From NCBI GenBank assembly GCA_020746835.1, contig JAGPNK010000037.1:92453-156452 (forward strand): a stretch of 64,000 nt of DNA. The letters run 5' to 3'. The position numbers were made by a program, and so were the translations under genes. Source of the DNA: Stachybotrys elegans (lineage: Eukaryota > Ascomycota > Sordariomycetes > Hypocreales > Stachybotryaceae). How positions within the stretch are numbered: position 1 is the first letter of the stretch; every line of letters begins with the position of its first letter. Under the pieces are notes generated by a model. That model was not told the origin of the DNA. It searched no databases and was given only the letters and a program-made list of their open reading frames with translations. Below, piece after piece: positions 20,090-29,322 of this stretch.

Positions 20090-21444
20090 ATGGTCTTTGA
20101 ACTCTCCACTCGAGGTGCAGCCAATGTCGAGGCCATCTGGCCCCGCATCAGTAAGGCTGTGGAAGAGCGTGAAGATGTTCAAACCCAGGTCATCGATATG
20201 GGTACATCCGAGAACTGGCTGGTCAGAGAGGAAATTATCGACATCTATAAGCGGGCTATTCAGAGTGGCCTGGAAGAAAAGGTGCGTTAATTCTTAGCAA
20301 GAAACATGTGTTGATAATTCCCAGCATTTGTCATACCCAAACGGCTTGGCTGGAGACCAGGATCTGCTAGCTGCATTGGCGCACTTCTTCAATGCTTACT
20401 TCAAACCCCTGATACCGGTCAGCACCAAGCATTTGAGCACCGCTCCTGGCGCTGCTTCTGCCCTCGATGCTTTGCTGTACAATATATGCGAGCCAGGAGA
20501 CGGTGTAATCATACCCAGTCCTTGCTGGAGTATGTTCTCTCCCCGTCTAAACGCATTCGTTAACATGCTGCAGACGGGTTCGACTGGTTGCTGACCGCCA
20601 GGTCCAGCGTCCAGCCAGTCTTTGCCGTGGCCGACTTTCATGATGTCCTCTCAAACTTTATTCCGTCTCTGGAAAGGGCCTTTTCAGAGGCCACTTGTCC
20701 CATCAAGGGCCTCTTGTTCACCAACCCTCACAATCCTTTTGGGCAATGCTATTCCATGAATTTGGTCAGGGAGGCGATAAAGTTCTGCCATGTCAAGAAG
20801 ATCCATTTCATTTCTGATGAGATCTATGCCATGTCGCTCCGCGCGGGGCCGTTCATCTCGGCGCTACAGATTGACGTGCAGGGCATGGGATGCGACCTCT
20901 CTCGAGTGCACACCATCTGGAGCATCAGCAAAGACTTTGGCTCAAGTGGCCTACGGATGGTATGTCTGCAGCTGAGCATGGAGTATTTTCGTTAACATCT
21001 TAGGGGTGCTGCGTAACGCAAGGAAACCAGCCTTTGGTCGTTGGGCTTGCTCTAGCTTCCAACACACAAATGTCCTCACTGACAGCCATCGCTGCCACGG
21101 CTCTTTTGACGTCGCCAGAGCTTCCAACAATCATGGCCAAGAATTCGGAGCGCCTTGAGAAGGCCTATACCAAAATCACGTCCATGTTGAGGGGCCGTAG
21201 AATTGACTGGATGCCATCCAACGGACCGTTCCTGTTCGCCAAGCTATTGCCAGACGCTCAAGACGAGGATGAGGAAAGGCTGGTTCAAGCGTGCAAAAAG
21301 GCGGGAGTATCCATTTCCATGGGTCGGAGCTACCATGTACTCGAGCATGAAAAGGGGTGGGCGCGACTGAATTTTGCCCTGCCGCCTGACCGCCTAGATG
21401 AAGCACTGACCAGACTTGCAGTTGGATTGGATCTGACTAGCTAA
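20090..21444 (+). CDS. GliI-type PLP-dependent C-S lyase / aminotransferase
   Basis: Four exons, 20090-20281, 20325-20529, 20574-20959 and 21004-21444, total 407 residues. This is the fold-type I aminotransferase family that includes ACC synthases and GliI. Visible motifs are SYPNGLAGDQDLLAALA, a STAPGAASALDALLYNI helix, EPGDGVIIPSPCW, LFTNPHNPFGQCY, SDEIYAMS and the PLP-lysine segment SISKDFGSSGLRMG. GliI cleaves the C-S bonds of the cysteine conjugates to leave an epidithiol. The gene is divergent from the NRPS, which is a common pairing in such clusters. Catalytic residues look intact. A plain transaminase role cannot be excluded from sequence alone. Confidence 0.85.
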
Positions 21445-21532
21445 CAGATGGGCTGATCTGAATTGCAGTTTGGCTGGATGCTAGCAAATAGAAGTTTAAC
21501 ACACACCTACCAGTTGTACCGTCCCGACCGGA

Positions 21533-22329
21533 TCAGTCCATACCATCTCCTCTTCCCCAGATTGGAGCGTGGATGTAGTCGTGATACATCCACATGACTA
21601 CCACCATAGCTCTTGCCAAACCTACAACCCAAAGGTCCACCTCGCCTGGATGCTGCTTCAAATTGGCCTTTGTAATTTTCTCCATGGCGCCCATGGCTGG
21701 ACCCCAGAAAGCGAGAAATAGAGTAGCTCCCAGTTTAGGAAAGGGCGCATCTGGGGGTTGATACTGAGGCAACTTTGCTAAAAAGGCCTGATAGGAGGCA
21801 GGCAGAGACTCGCTCGCTCCAGTCCTAACCAAATTCTGCTTCTTAGCATACGCATGTTGAATCCCGTTGCACGTACCATATATCTCGCGCTCGGCCTAGC
21901 CTCTCTTCTCAGCACAGTCCTCAGAGTGCGCACAGGAAATTTGTCTCCAGCTGTTATCCGCTCAGCCCAGACCTCGATCTCGGCGTAAGCAACCCCCCCG
22001 CCCTCGGACGCCAGGACTTTGCGATACATGTCCGGGGTGAGCTGATATGCGATGCCAACTAGTTGTACGCTCTTTTCAGCCGCGGGAGTGATGCTGGCAA
22101 AGGCTGGCTCCGAGTAAGGTACACCTGCAGTGTCCATGACCAAAGTCCAGCCAGGGACTGTCACCACTGCAGTCGATATGGGAGTGATGCCGCGATCATG
22201 AATGAACTTTGCCGCGCTGAGGTTAGACCCGTACGCGAGATACCAAACATGCATTGGGGGAGGCATTTCTCGTTGAGGGGCTGTGATGACAAGAGGAACA
22301 AAGACCCATGGGCTCAGAGCCCAAGACAA
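21533..22329 (-). CDS. GliK-type gamma-glutamyl cyclotransferase-like protein
   Basis: Two exons, 22329-21877 and 21835-21533, encode 251 residues. The N-terminal half has the VWYLAYGSNLSAAKF loop (YGSN is the substrate loop of the gamma-glutamyl cyclotransferase fold) and GGGVAYAEIEVWAE. The C-terminal half has a GliK-like PASYQAFLAKLPQY segment and ends in a hydrophobic YDHYIHAP-like region. The first 20 residues are hydrophobic and precede a second Met (MPPPMHVWYL) that may be the true start. GliK removes gamma-glutamyl groups from the bis-glutathione adduct before the dipeptidase and GliI steps. It converges with the C-S lyase gene, with 88 bp between the stops. Confidence 0.8.
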
Positions 22330-23422
22330 GACGTCACAATCTTGGACGGTTCTTCACTCGGGCTGTTCAGATGACCTGCAGGCGGATTCATGTCGATGTG
22401 GATATCCAACGTAATCGCATAATCTAGACCGGGTCGACCCTGACACCCTTGCAGCATGTAACAAAGATGAAAACCCAGCCGAGCAAACCTAGTGTCCGCG
22501 TGTAGCAGCTGACTGGCTGCCGCTCATGCATCGATAGATATAAGGTCTACTAGACTATTTTTGGTAAGTACGGCGTCCAAATGCTTTCTCGAGAGCTCTC
22601 CCGGTCCTGGCCTCAGTAAACGAGGGCAGTCGGAAGAGCCCTGCCTTAAACCGACATACACAAGTTTCCGTAGTCAATGACTCCCAAGGTGACACCACAT
22701 CACAGGGCTTCCCCATTCACGATGTAACGCTGTGAGCGCGCTTTCTTCACCCTTCATCCTTCATTCCTTCTGCCTTGGGGGCCTTGTCGTTCTCCATTGT
22801 CCCTCCTGACCACTTTGTTGACCCATGGCTGTGATAAAATATTGTCCGTTTCATCGTACACTTGCTGTCCTCGGACGACATGGCCTCCTAGAAGTCGCTG
22901 TATCCCATTGAGCAGAACAGAAATCCCCATTGTTGTAGTAGAGATGCCATACAACCCCTCATTTCTGCGTGAGCCCGTTCCGCCTCTCCGCATGTATACG
23001 GGTTCTCCTCCGCATGAACACGGGATTTATCCTGGTGATGCAACCTACGCTTACTGGCTGCTGATCTGTCTACGGTCAGCTCAGCTTCTTCGTCGATGGC
23101 CGATACAGGGGCAAAAGGTACTTTGGAATGATTGACTGTTCCCGACGGTCTTACAAAGTCTGCCAGGGTCAAGGGCCTCAACACGTTATGCCAAGATGCA
23201 CCTACTCTGCGACGATCCGAGCGGAACCTTTTCTCCTTGATAGGGTAATCATCTTCCCCAAAGTACCCCGTTTAGTGCTTTGTCTGTCCATTTCTCCATT
23301 TGGGGCTCTCGATTGTCCATGATAGAAGACGTCAGCACGCCCCCTTCCGTGGTAAATGATCAACTTCAATTATTTGCTACACATAAGATCGCGTCGTGCT
23401 GAATCCCCCTCAACATTGCAGA
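22330..23422. other. Intergenic, no gene seen
   Basis: About 1.1 kb upstream of both the GliK-type and the regulator genes. Overlapping frames at 22797-23135 (+) and 22888-23184 (-) have no recognisable motif. It is probably a regulatory region. I found no perfect GliZ-type site in it. Confidence 0.45.
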
Positions 23423-24527
23423 ATGAGGCCGGTCCGCTTCCGAAGCGCCTGTGATGCATGTAACACCTCCAAAGTACAAAACCGCCTTCCATCCAGTCTG
23501 GACAAGTAGAATCTGACATCCAAAGACGAAGTGCTCTGGTCAAACGACGGGGTGTGACCGCTGCTCGTCGCTGCAGATAAACTGCCACTACTCTGAATCC
23601 CGGGTAGGACGGGTGCCAGGCATAAGATCTCGACATCACAGGGCTCAATCGCGTCCCCAACAGCGCCACAGCGAATCCCTGGAGGAACCCGAGGCCTTGC
23701 GCGTCCACCTCGGTAGCCCAGCACCCCTCCAACCTTCTCGCGACTTGTGGCTAGACTTTCAAGCCGTCGACGCAACATCACCTGGAACAGACAGTACACG
23801 GCGCGCCTCCCTGTCAGTACCGGACTCTTTTACTCCGGCCGTTTCAATCCCGGATGCGGATTTTGACCAACTATTCGACTTTTTCCCTACTGCGAATCGC
23901 GAGAGCGCCGTTCCAAGTCCCGCTAACCCACAGCAGTCCGTGAACAGCCTTCCAGAGGGCAACCCCCTTTCTGTGTGCGGCGATGCCCAGAGCCATAGTC
24001 CGGAGCCCATTCGGCGCTTCACCATGCAGCCGCTCCTTCAGATAGCGCAACAACTCGATCAGTATGTCGTTCAGGATCTATACATGACGCTCAACGTGGT
24101 CAAGCTGGCCGTGCAGGAACTCCGGGCTGCCTTTGAGCGCCATCAGTACTGCCTCGCCCGCGCTGCCCTCATGGCGTGCGTCATTGTCCATCAAGTGACA
24201 GACATGCTGAGCGAATGCTGCCACATCAAGTCCGCCAGGCGCCAAAGCATAGGCTCCTCCATTAGTGCCGGTCGAGGTTTGATCGGTTCCCCAGACTCTA
24301 CCCTTGCTCTGGGCCACGCTTTTCAGATGGATGACGACGATCGCCGGGCCATGCAGGCCGTCATGGTGCAGCGGCAGGTCAAACGAGTCTTGGCCGTCGC
24401 CCGGTGGCTTCGTACCTTGGGTGACAATCAGGGAAAGCCGCCCGCGTCAATGTCGGTCGAACTGACCCAAGTCGAGCGTCGCCTTGAGAGGATGGCCAAC
24501 ATGCTACAAAAGGAGGCCGAGGAGTAA
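23423..24527 (+). CDS. Zn2Cys6 cluster regulator (GliZ-like)
   Basis: Two exons, 23423-23473 and 23526-24527, total 350 residues. The intron splits the zinc binuclear cluster: exon 1 ends ACDACNTSK and exon 2 continues TKCSGQTTGCDRCSSLQINC. This gives C-x2-C-x6-C-x6-C-x2-C-x6-C, the standard spacing. A basic linker (RSRHHRAQSRPQQRH) follows. The C-terminal part has helices (LQIAQQLDQYVVQDLYMTLN and VQRQVKRVLAVARWLRTL) like those of small AflR/GliZ-type pathway regulators. There is no long fungal_trans domain. It is the last gene of the cluster and most likely the activator that reads the TCGGN3CCGA sites. Confidence 0.85.
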
Positions 24528-26061
24528 CCTAAGTAGAATATACTACCTAACATCCTTGAACCGAGCATTATTATTCGGCCCAAGCATAGTCTCTTGTGTT
24601 TGTCGCCGAGGGGCCACACTGCACCGTGTCTTATTTCACAACCCAGGCTGTTGGCACAAATTCATGTCAATAGCAGAGTTAGCAGGGTCCTTGTCTACGT
24701 ATTCGCTATTTCGAATTAGCCATGTATATTTATCTATCGGCCGATTGCTTGTATATGTTTATGAGCCCGTGATGTTGCCGTGACTTTCCCAAATTACATG
24801 GCTGCGGTCTAAATGCCACTTGATTTCGGCACCCGCTCGGTCCCCGTCGGCGTCATGGCCAGCCTGCACTTCGGTCTCCACGGCTGCCCAACCTCCACTT
24901 TCGGCCTCCACGACTGCCCTGGTCTTCTTCAGGTCATGGGGATCTGCCTTTTGTTAGCTCGTGCTGTGAGTTCTGATATTACTTCAATCTGTAGCTGTTT
25001 TGGGGCGGATGCCGAAGGATCCATAGGCAAAACAGGCCTTAATCATAATTTGCCATTCGAGATGCAACAACCCTTTGGGATATGACAGTCTGCTGCCAAA
25101 CCCGCTTAACCGTTCCAAATGTCATGGCCCTAGTTCGCATGAACGAAGATTATCCAGATATTGTCCACCGTCGGTATATGCTTCTTGACATAGGATGGAT
25201 GTTTGGAAGTGGTTGAAAAGTTCAGGCGAGGCAAACTATACCTAGCATTGTCTTTTGAAAAGCGATCCAAAGTGCTCTCGCCAGCAAGAGTGAAAATCCA
25301 CTGTAGAAGACAATCTTATTAATCACCGAGGAGTCGGGGCCTTTACCCCTCTGACCCTGCTAGATCTCCTGCAAGATTGGAGGACTGGTGCTCTGGAATG
25401 GACGGGTTCAGTGGACTCATCATGCTCGCTGCTTCTTTAATCGTGTAACTCAATGTTCAAGCACTATAAAGCACGCTTGGCTATATCTGACGCGTACTCC
25501 TCTTCACGGTGTCCGTGAAACATTGGCAATTTTGTAACGCCTTCTAGACAACAGGCGTTGGAATATCTATCAACACTGACAAATCTAACCACAGGTCTAA
25601 TTTCTAAGCCTACGATAAATTCTGCTGGTTCCAGTCAAGCTACATAGAGCGAATTCTGACGATGAGATGGCTGTTGGTCGCGTGTTCCTTCCACGTCTCG
25701 ATTCTCTGCAGACTTCTTCCTTTCTACCAATGCTCCCGCGAGTGTATAGAAAAGATGACAATATGCCAAAAATGACCCTGTACCACACCACATCACTCGC
25801 CGAAGCCACATCGTACGTATAGACCCTGCGGCGGAAGCCATCTCTATGCGTTGTATGCTAATGCAGAAAGGCAGCAGCTCTGATTGAGTCACCAGGCAGA
25901 AGCCTTCCCGTGCCTAACGCTATAGCGGCATCTTCTAGGCAATTGCGGTGGCTGGAAAACTTTGATATCCGCTGCAGCCATAAATATTAAGCTTTTCTTA
26001 ATCAAGTGTATTTTCTAACCAATTATTATCTATTGATCTATATTGTCTTTATCGTTAGAGG
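24528..26061. other. Intergenic, no gene seen
   Basis: About 1.5 kb without a supported gene. A 19-base string at 25772-25790 (atgaccctgtaccacacca) repeats the first 19 bases of the GST pseudogene at 26121. Confidence 0.5.
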
Positions 26062-26121
26062 GGGCCTCCTCGAAGTTACTGGTCTGTATCCCATTGGGGC
26101 ACACGAACGGGAAATCCCACA
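26062..26121 (+). repeat. Dispersed 60-bp repeat, family R2, copy 1
   Basis: Core readable as GGCCTCCTCGAAGTTACTGG followed by TCTGTATCCCATTGGGGCAC and ACGAACGGGAAATCCCACAT. It recurs at 54578 and 57234 with about 90 percent identity. Weak similarity (tattgtctttatcg) extends about 20 bp further left between copies 1 and 2. It ends directly at the start codon of the GST pseudogene. Confidence 0.75.
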
Positions 26122-26779
26122 TGACCCTGTACCACACCAATGGAGCCTGTTCTTTGGCACCCCACATCATTCTGAAGGAACTCGGTCTGCCGTTCGAGTC
26201 CGTTGTTCAGGGTTCGTCACCAAAAGGCACTATTGCGCCAGAATTTCAAATGGATCCTCGCGAATATAGAGAGGAAATTCACCCGCAGGGCTACGTTCCC
26301 GCGCTCCATATTGATGATGCGATCATCGTCGAAATGCGGCTGTGATGATGTACCTGGCCCATCAAACGCCTGAAAGGAACCTCCACGGTAGCTCAGTACT
26401 GGAGCAGGCAGAAGTCTTGTCATGGTTAAGCTTCCTGTCCGGCTTTTGACATGGGCAAGCATGGGTTTCCCACTAGGTTCCCACCCGTTTCACGACGTCG
26501 GGAGTGAGCAGCGAACTCGACTTGATCGCGAATATGGGCAGAGACAAGGTTTTGCTCGGATACGATTTGATCGAGAAACATTTGAAAGGATTGTTTGCCG
26601 TCGGAGAGAGGGATACAGTCGTTGATTTTTATTTGGTGGTTTTCTACAATTGGGGTCGAAATTATGGTATTGATATGTCAAAATATCCTAAGCTTGGGGC
26701 AATAATTCAGAGAATGGAACAAAAGCCGTCAGTCAGAGACAAGATCAAAGAGAAGGGACTGTCAACGTACTTTGCTTAA
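26121..26779 (+). pseudogene. Bacterial-type (beta-like) GST pseudogene
   Basis: The frame opens MTLYHTNGACSLAPHIILKE, typical of bacterial-style beta-class glutathione S-transferases, with HPQGYVPAL as the cis-proline loop. Near 26334 a one-base shift moves the coding frame to AVMMYLAHQTPERN. In that second frame two stops interrupt conserved tryptophan positions: TGA at 26447 (within SGF-HGQAW) and TAG at 26474. The frame then stays open through FAVGERDTVVDFYLVVF to the natural stop at 26777-26779. Both nonsense codons are one G-to-A step from TGG. The gene is broken but recently enough to be fully readable. It is unrelated to the GliG-type GST. Confidence 0.85.
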
Positions 26780-27023
26780 CTCAAGGTGCTGTCAAATTGA
26801 CATCAAAGATCGGGCTCCTTTGAAATGGAGATTAGAGCTAGGTTTACTTAGTGGTAATTCCGAACGCGTGGCGCTCCGATTAGAGAAGTCCTCACGGTGA
26901 CGGTGCCAATGAAAATCATCCCTAAGTTGACTGTCCTAACGTGGCTACTGTGCCTGTATTTTGATCGTTCTGTTTGATCTAGACATCTATCACATTTCAT
27001 TGATTTGGAAATAGAACTCTACT

Positions 27024-28829
27024 TTAGTAAAGTGTAATCTCGGTCAGAGGTTTATCAGTCGATTTTGCCTCGCCAAACATGAGCCCTTCAACAAAGCTCC
27101 AGCCGACAAGACTGAGCTTGCCCATCAAGAGAGTAGACAAGTCAGTCTGCCCGTAGCCAACGGATTCCTCGGGTCGCAAAAGAAGTGGAAGCCGACATCC
27201 GGGCACTACGCATACAATATCACCCTCTTCAACCACTGGTGGTCCGATACCAAGGAACCCATCGGCCGTCATGAAGGCCCTCCAAGTATTGACACGAGTC
27301 TTGAGCGTGAGGTGAAATTTATTGTGAGTCATATTGGCCAAGTCGTCATCGGTAGTGCTGTTCTGTAGCCATTCGAGCCACTCGTCGAAAGATTCCCTGT
27401 ATCCTTCCAAGTCGGGCTTATCGTCAATGTTGAGGCCCCAGATGAGTGTTGAGGCAAGACCGTCCTTCCAGGTTTCCATGTCGATTTGAGCAGGCTTAAA
27501 AGACAAAAAGGCAGCAAGCACCTCTTGCTGGCCGGTAACAGAGTTGCATTGGAATGGCGGGCATGCTTGAGTCACGATGCTGATGGGTCTTGCAGTGAGC
27601 CTCAGATATTTACGCTCATCGCCATCCGAATGTGCAACAGGAGAGGCCTGCATCTCACCGCCAGCGTCCCAGCCTCCTGCATCAGCCACCACAAAGGGCT
27701 CATCCCAAGAGAGCAGGCGCAGATCAGGCGCCCAGGTTGGGATTTTTCGCCCTTCCGTAGTTCTTTGTTCTTCATCAAAACTATCCTTCCCGTTGCCAAT
27801 CTCATTACTGCCAAGGCCACAAAGAGCGAGGAGGTCGAGGCAAGTCCCATGACAAAGGAGCGCTAGTGCCGTCTTTACAAACAAATCCGTCTCGGAAATC
27901 AAGTAGTCCGGACAGGGCACCGGCCTCGTGTTATCTGCAATTCCTCGAAAGGCATACACCTTGTCCCTGAAGTCTGTGGCCTGACAGTGAAACGACGCCT
28001 CCAGCAGAATCTCGTAGCTCACCTTGCCTTGTCGCTGGTAGATGTCGCGCAACGCAAGCAGGCGGGTGACGCTGAGCAGACCGGCAGCAGCGTCGGTCCA
28101 GTCCGGATAGTCGAGAGAGTTCCAGATGCGATCGATGCAATCCTCAAAGATTTGCAAGTCAACCCGGTCTTCGCCGCAGCTAATAGTAACGTTGCTGTTG
28201 AGAGTCGCCTCTTGGATAACCCAAACACGCTTGAACCAGGGTCGCCTTAACACGCGGAAAACATCCAATAGACCATCCAGATCATCTTCCGTTTCAAGAT
28301 TCTTTTCCTTTGCCAATAGTTCCCTTGACCGCATATACTTGAATGCCCGTCGTGAAATTGCTGAGCCGGTGCCCAGCCATACGAGGACGTCCTTGGCGAA
28401 GGTGTAGACCTCGCCCAGCTGGAGGACCTGTGCCGCTTTCTCGACGGGGTCTTGCTGATTGATACAGAGTGCATCGACCCAGATGGTAAGTTTGGTATTG
28501 CCGCTGGACAACGCGTTCCTCATCAATGCCTCCAGCAAACCTAGCAATGTCCGGCTGAGCGGGAGAGATCCGCCACTCGTTAGGTCGATCCCGCACACCG
28601 GACGAGAGTTGCCCCAGAAGTAGGAGATGGCGGTATAGGCTGGGATTGGATCATCGTCGAGGGATACAACGCGAAATCCGCACCGAAGCCTGCCTTCAGC
28701 ACAACCTTCTCCATCAAAATCGCTCTCTTCAAAGGGTACTGCTTCGACATCCAGGAGCCGAATTTCGCGCTTGTTCAAGGCTGCCATATAGTGATATGTG
28801 TCACTCTCCACTACAGGGCTTGTCGCCAT
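27024..28829 (-). CDS. HET-domain protein, intact
   Basis: Single-exon frame of 601 residues. The HET domain (PF06985) spans about residues 60-210, with AISYFWG at 67-73, WVDALCINQQD at 117-127, KDVLVWLG at 146-153 and RPWFKRVWVIQEA at 196-208. The remaining 390 residues are the usual variable helical tail, ending with GPPVVEEGDIVCVVPGC and a GKLSLVGWSFVEGLMFGEA-like signature. In HET proteins this part follows the pattern vLVGeaYvhGiMhGEa. Such proteins trigger cell death after fusion of unlike hyphae. No damage is seen. Confidence 0.9.
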   Translation of the reverse strand: MATSPVVESDTYHYMAALNKREIRLLDVEAVPFEESDFDGEGCAEGRLRCGFRVVSLDDDPIPAYTAISYFWGNSRPVCGIDLTSGGSLPLSRTLLGLLEALMRNALSSGNTKLTIWVDALCINQQDPVEKAAQVLQLGEVYTFAKDVLVWLGTGSAISRRAFKYMRSRELLAKEKNLETEDDLDGLLDVFRVLRRPWFKRVWVIQEATLNSNVTISCGEDRVDLQIFEDCIDRIWNSLDYPDWTDAAAGLLSVTRLLALRDIYQRQGKVSYEILLEASFHCQATDFRDKVYAFRGIADNTRPVPCPDYLISETDLFVKTALALLCHGTCLDLLALCGLGSNEIGNGKDSFDEEQRTTEGRKIPTWAPDLRLLSWDEPFVVADAGGWDAGGEMQASPVAHSDGDERKYLRLTARPISIVTQACPPFQCNSVTGQQEVLAAFLSFKPAQIDMETWKDGLASTLIWGLNIDDKPDLEGYRESFDEWLEWLQNSTTDDDLANMTHNKFHLTLKTRVNTWRAFMTADGFLGIGPPVVEEGDIVCVVPGCRLPLLLRPEESVGYGQTDLSTLLMGKLSLVGWSFVEGLMFGEAKSTDKPLTEITLY

Positions 28830-29322
28830 TTCCAGTAGCCCGAGACGTGATTGTTGTGGGATGGTGCGAGCGCAAAGCTTCTACCTTTCGAAGAGCGGGC
28901 GGAGTGCTCTATGTGGCTTAAAAATCTTGAGCCTAATGTCAAATAGAGTGGCTCGTGACCCAGTCTATTGAAAAGCGGTGAGAGCTTATCGACAGGGCAT
29001 CGTATGGGAATAAAAGGCTCACCACCATCCCAGGCCAAAGATGTACAATGCCCTTCTGTCTCAAGAGAGGGCAGGTACTACACTGGTCCAGCACAACAAG
29101 AATCGTTCCCGAGAGACCTTGTAATTTGGAGCCAAGCTGTCCACAAGATTCGTGCACACACGCCTCCAATTGCCACCGTTGGCATGAAATCCTCAATATC
29201 GTCAAGATATACATTCTTCCATGCTTCTAGAAGGGCACGAGGAATCAGACCACTCTTATATTAAGTAGTTGACTAGACTTTCTGCACAGCTGATTCGCGC
29301 TTCTCGACAGGTCTACATCAGG
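28830..29322. other. Intergenic, no gene seen
   Basis: 493 bp between two minus-strand HET-type genes. It must contain the promoter of the gene at 27024-28829 and the 3' flank of its neighbour. Confidence 0.5.

Noticed and set aside
22797..23135. 112-codon frame between the GliK-type and regulator genes
   Set aside because: No family signal, and an equally long frame lies on the other strand at the same place. It is likely chance.
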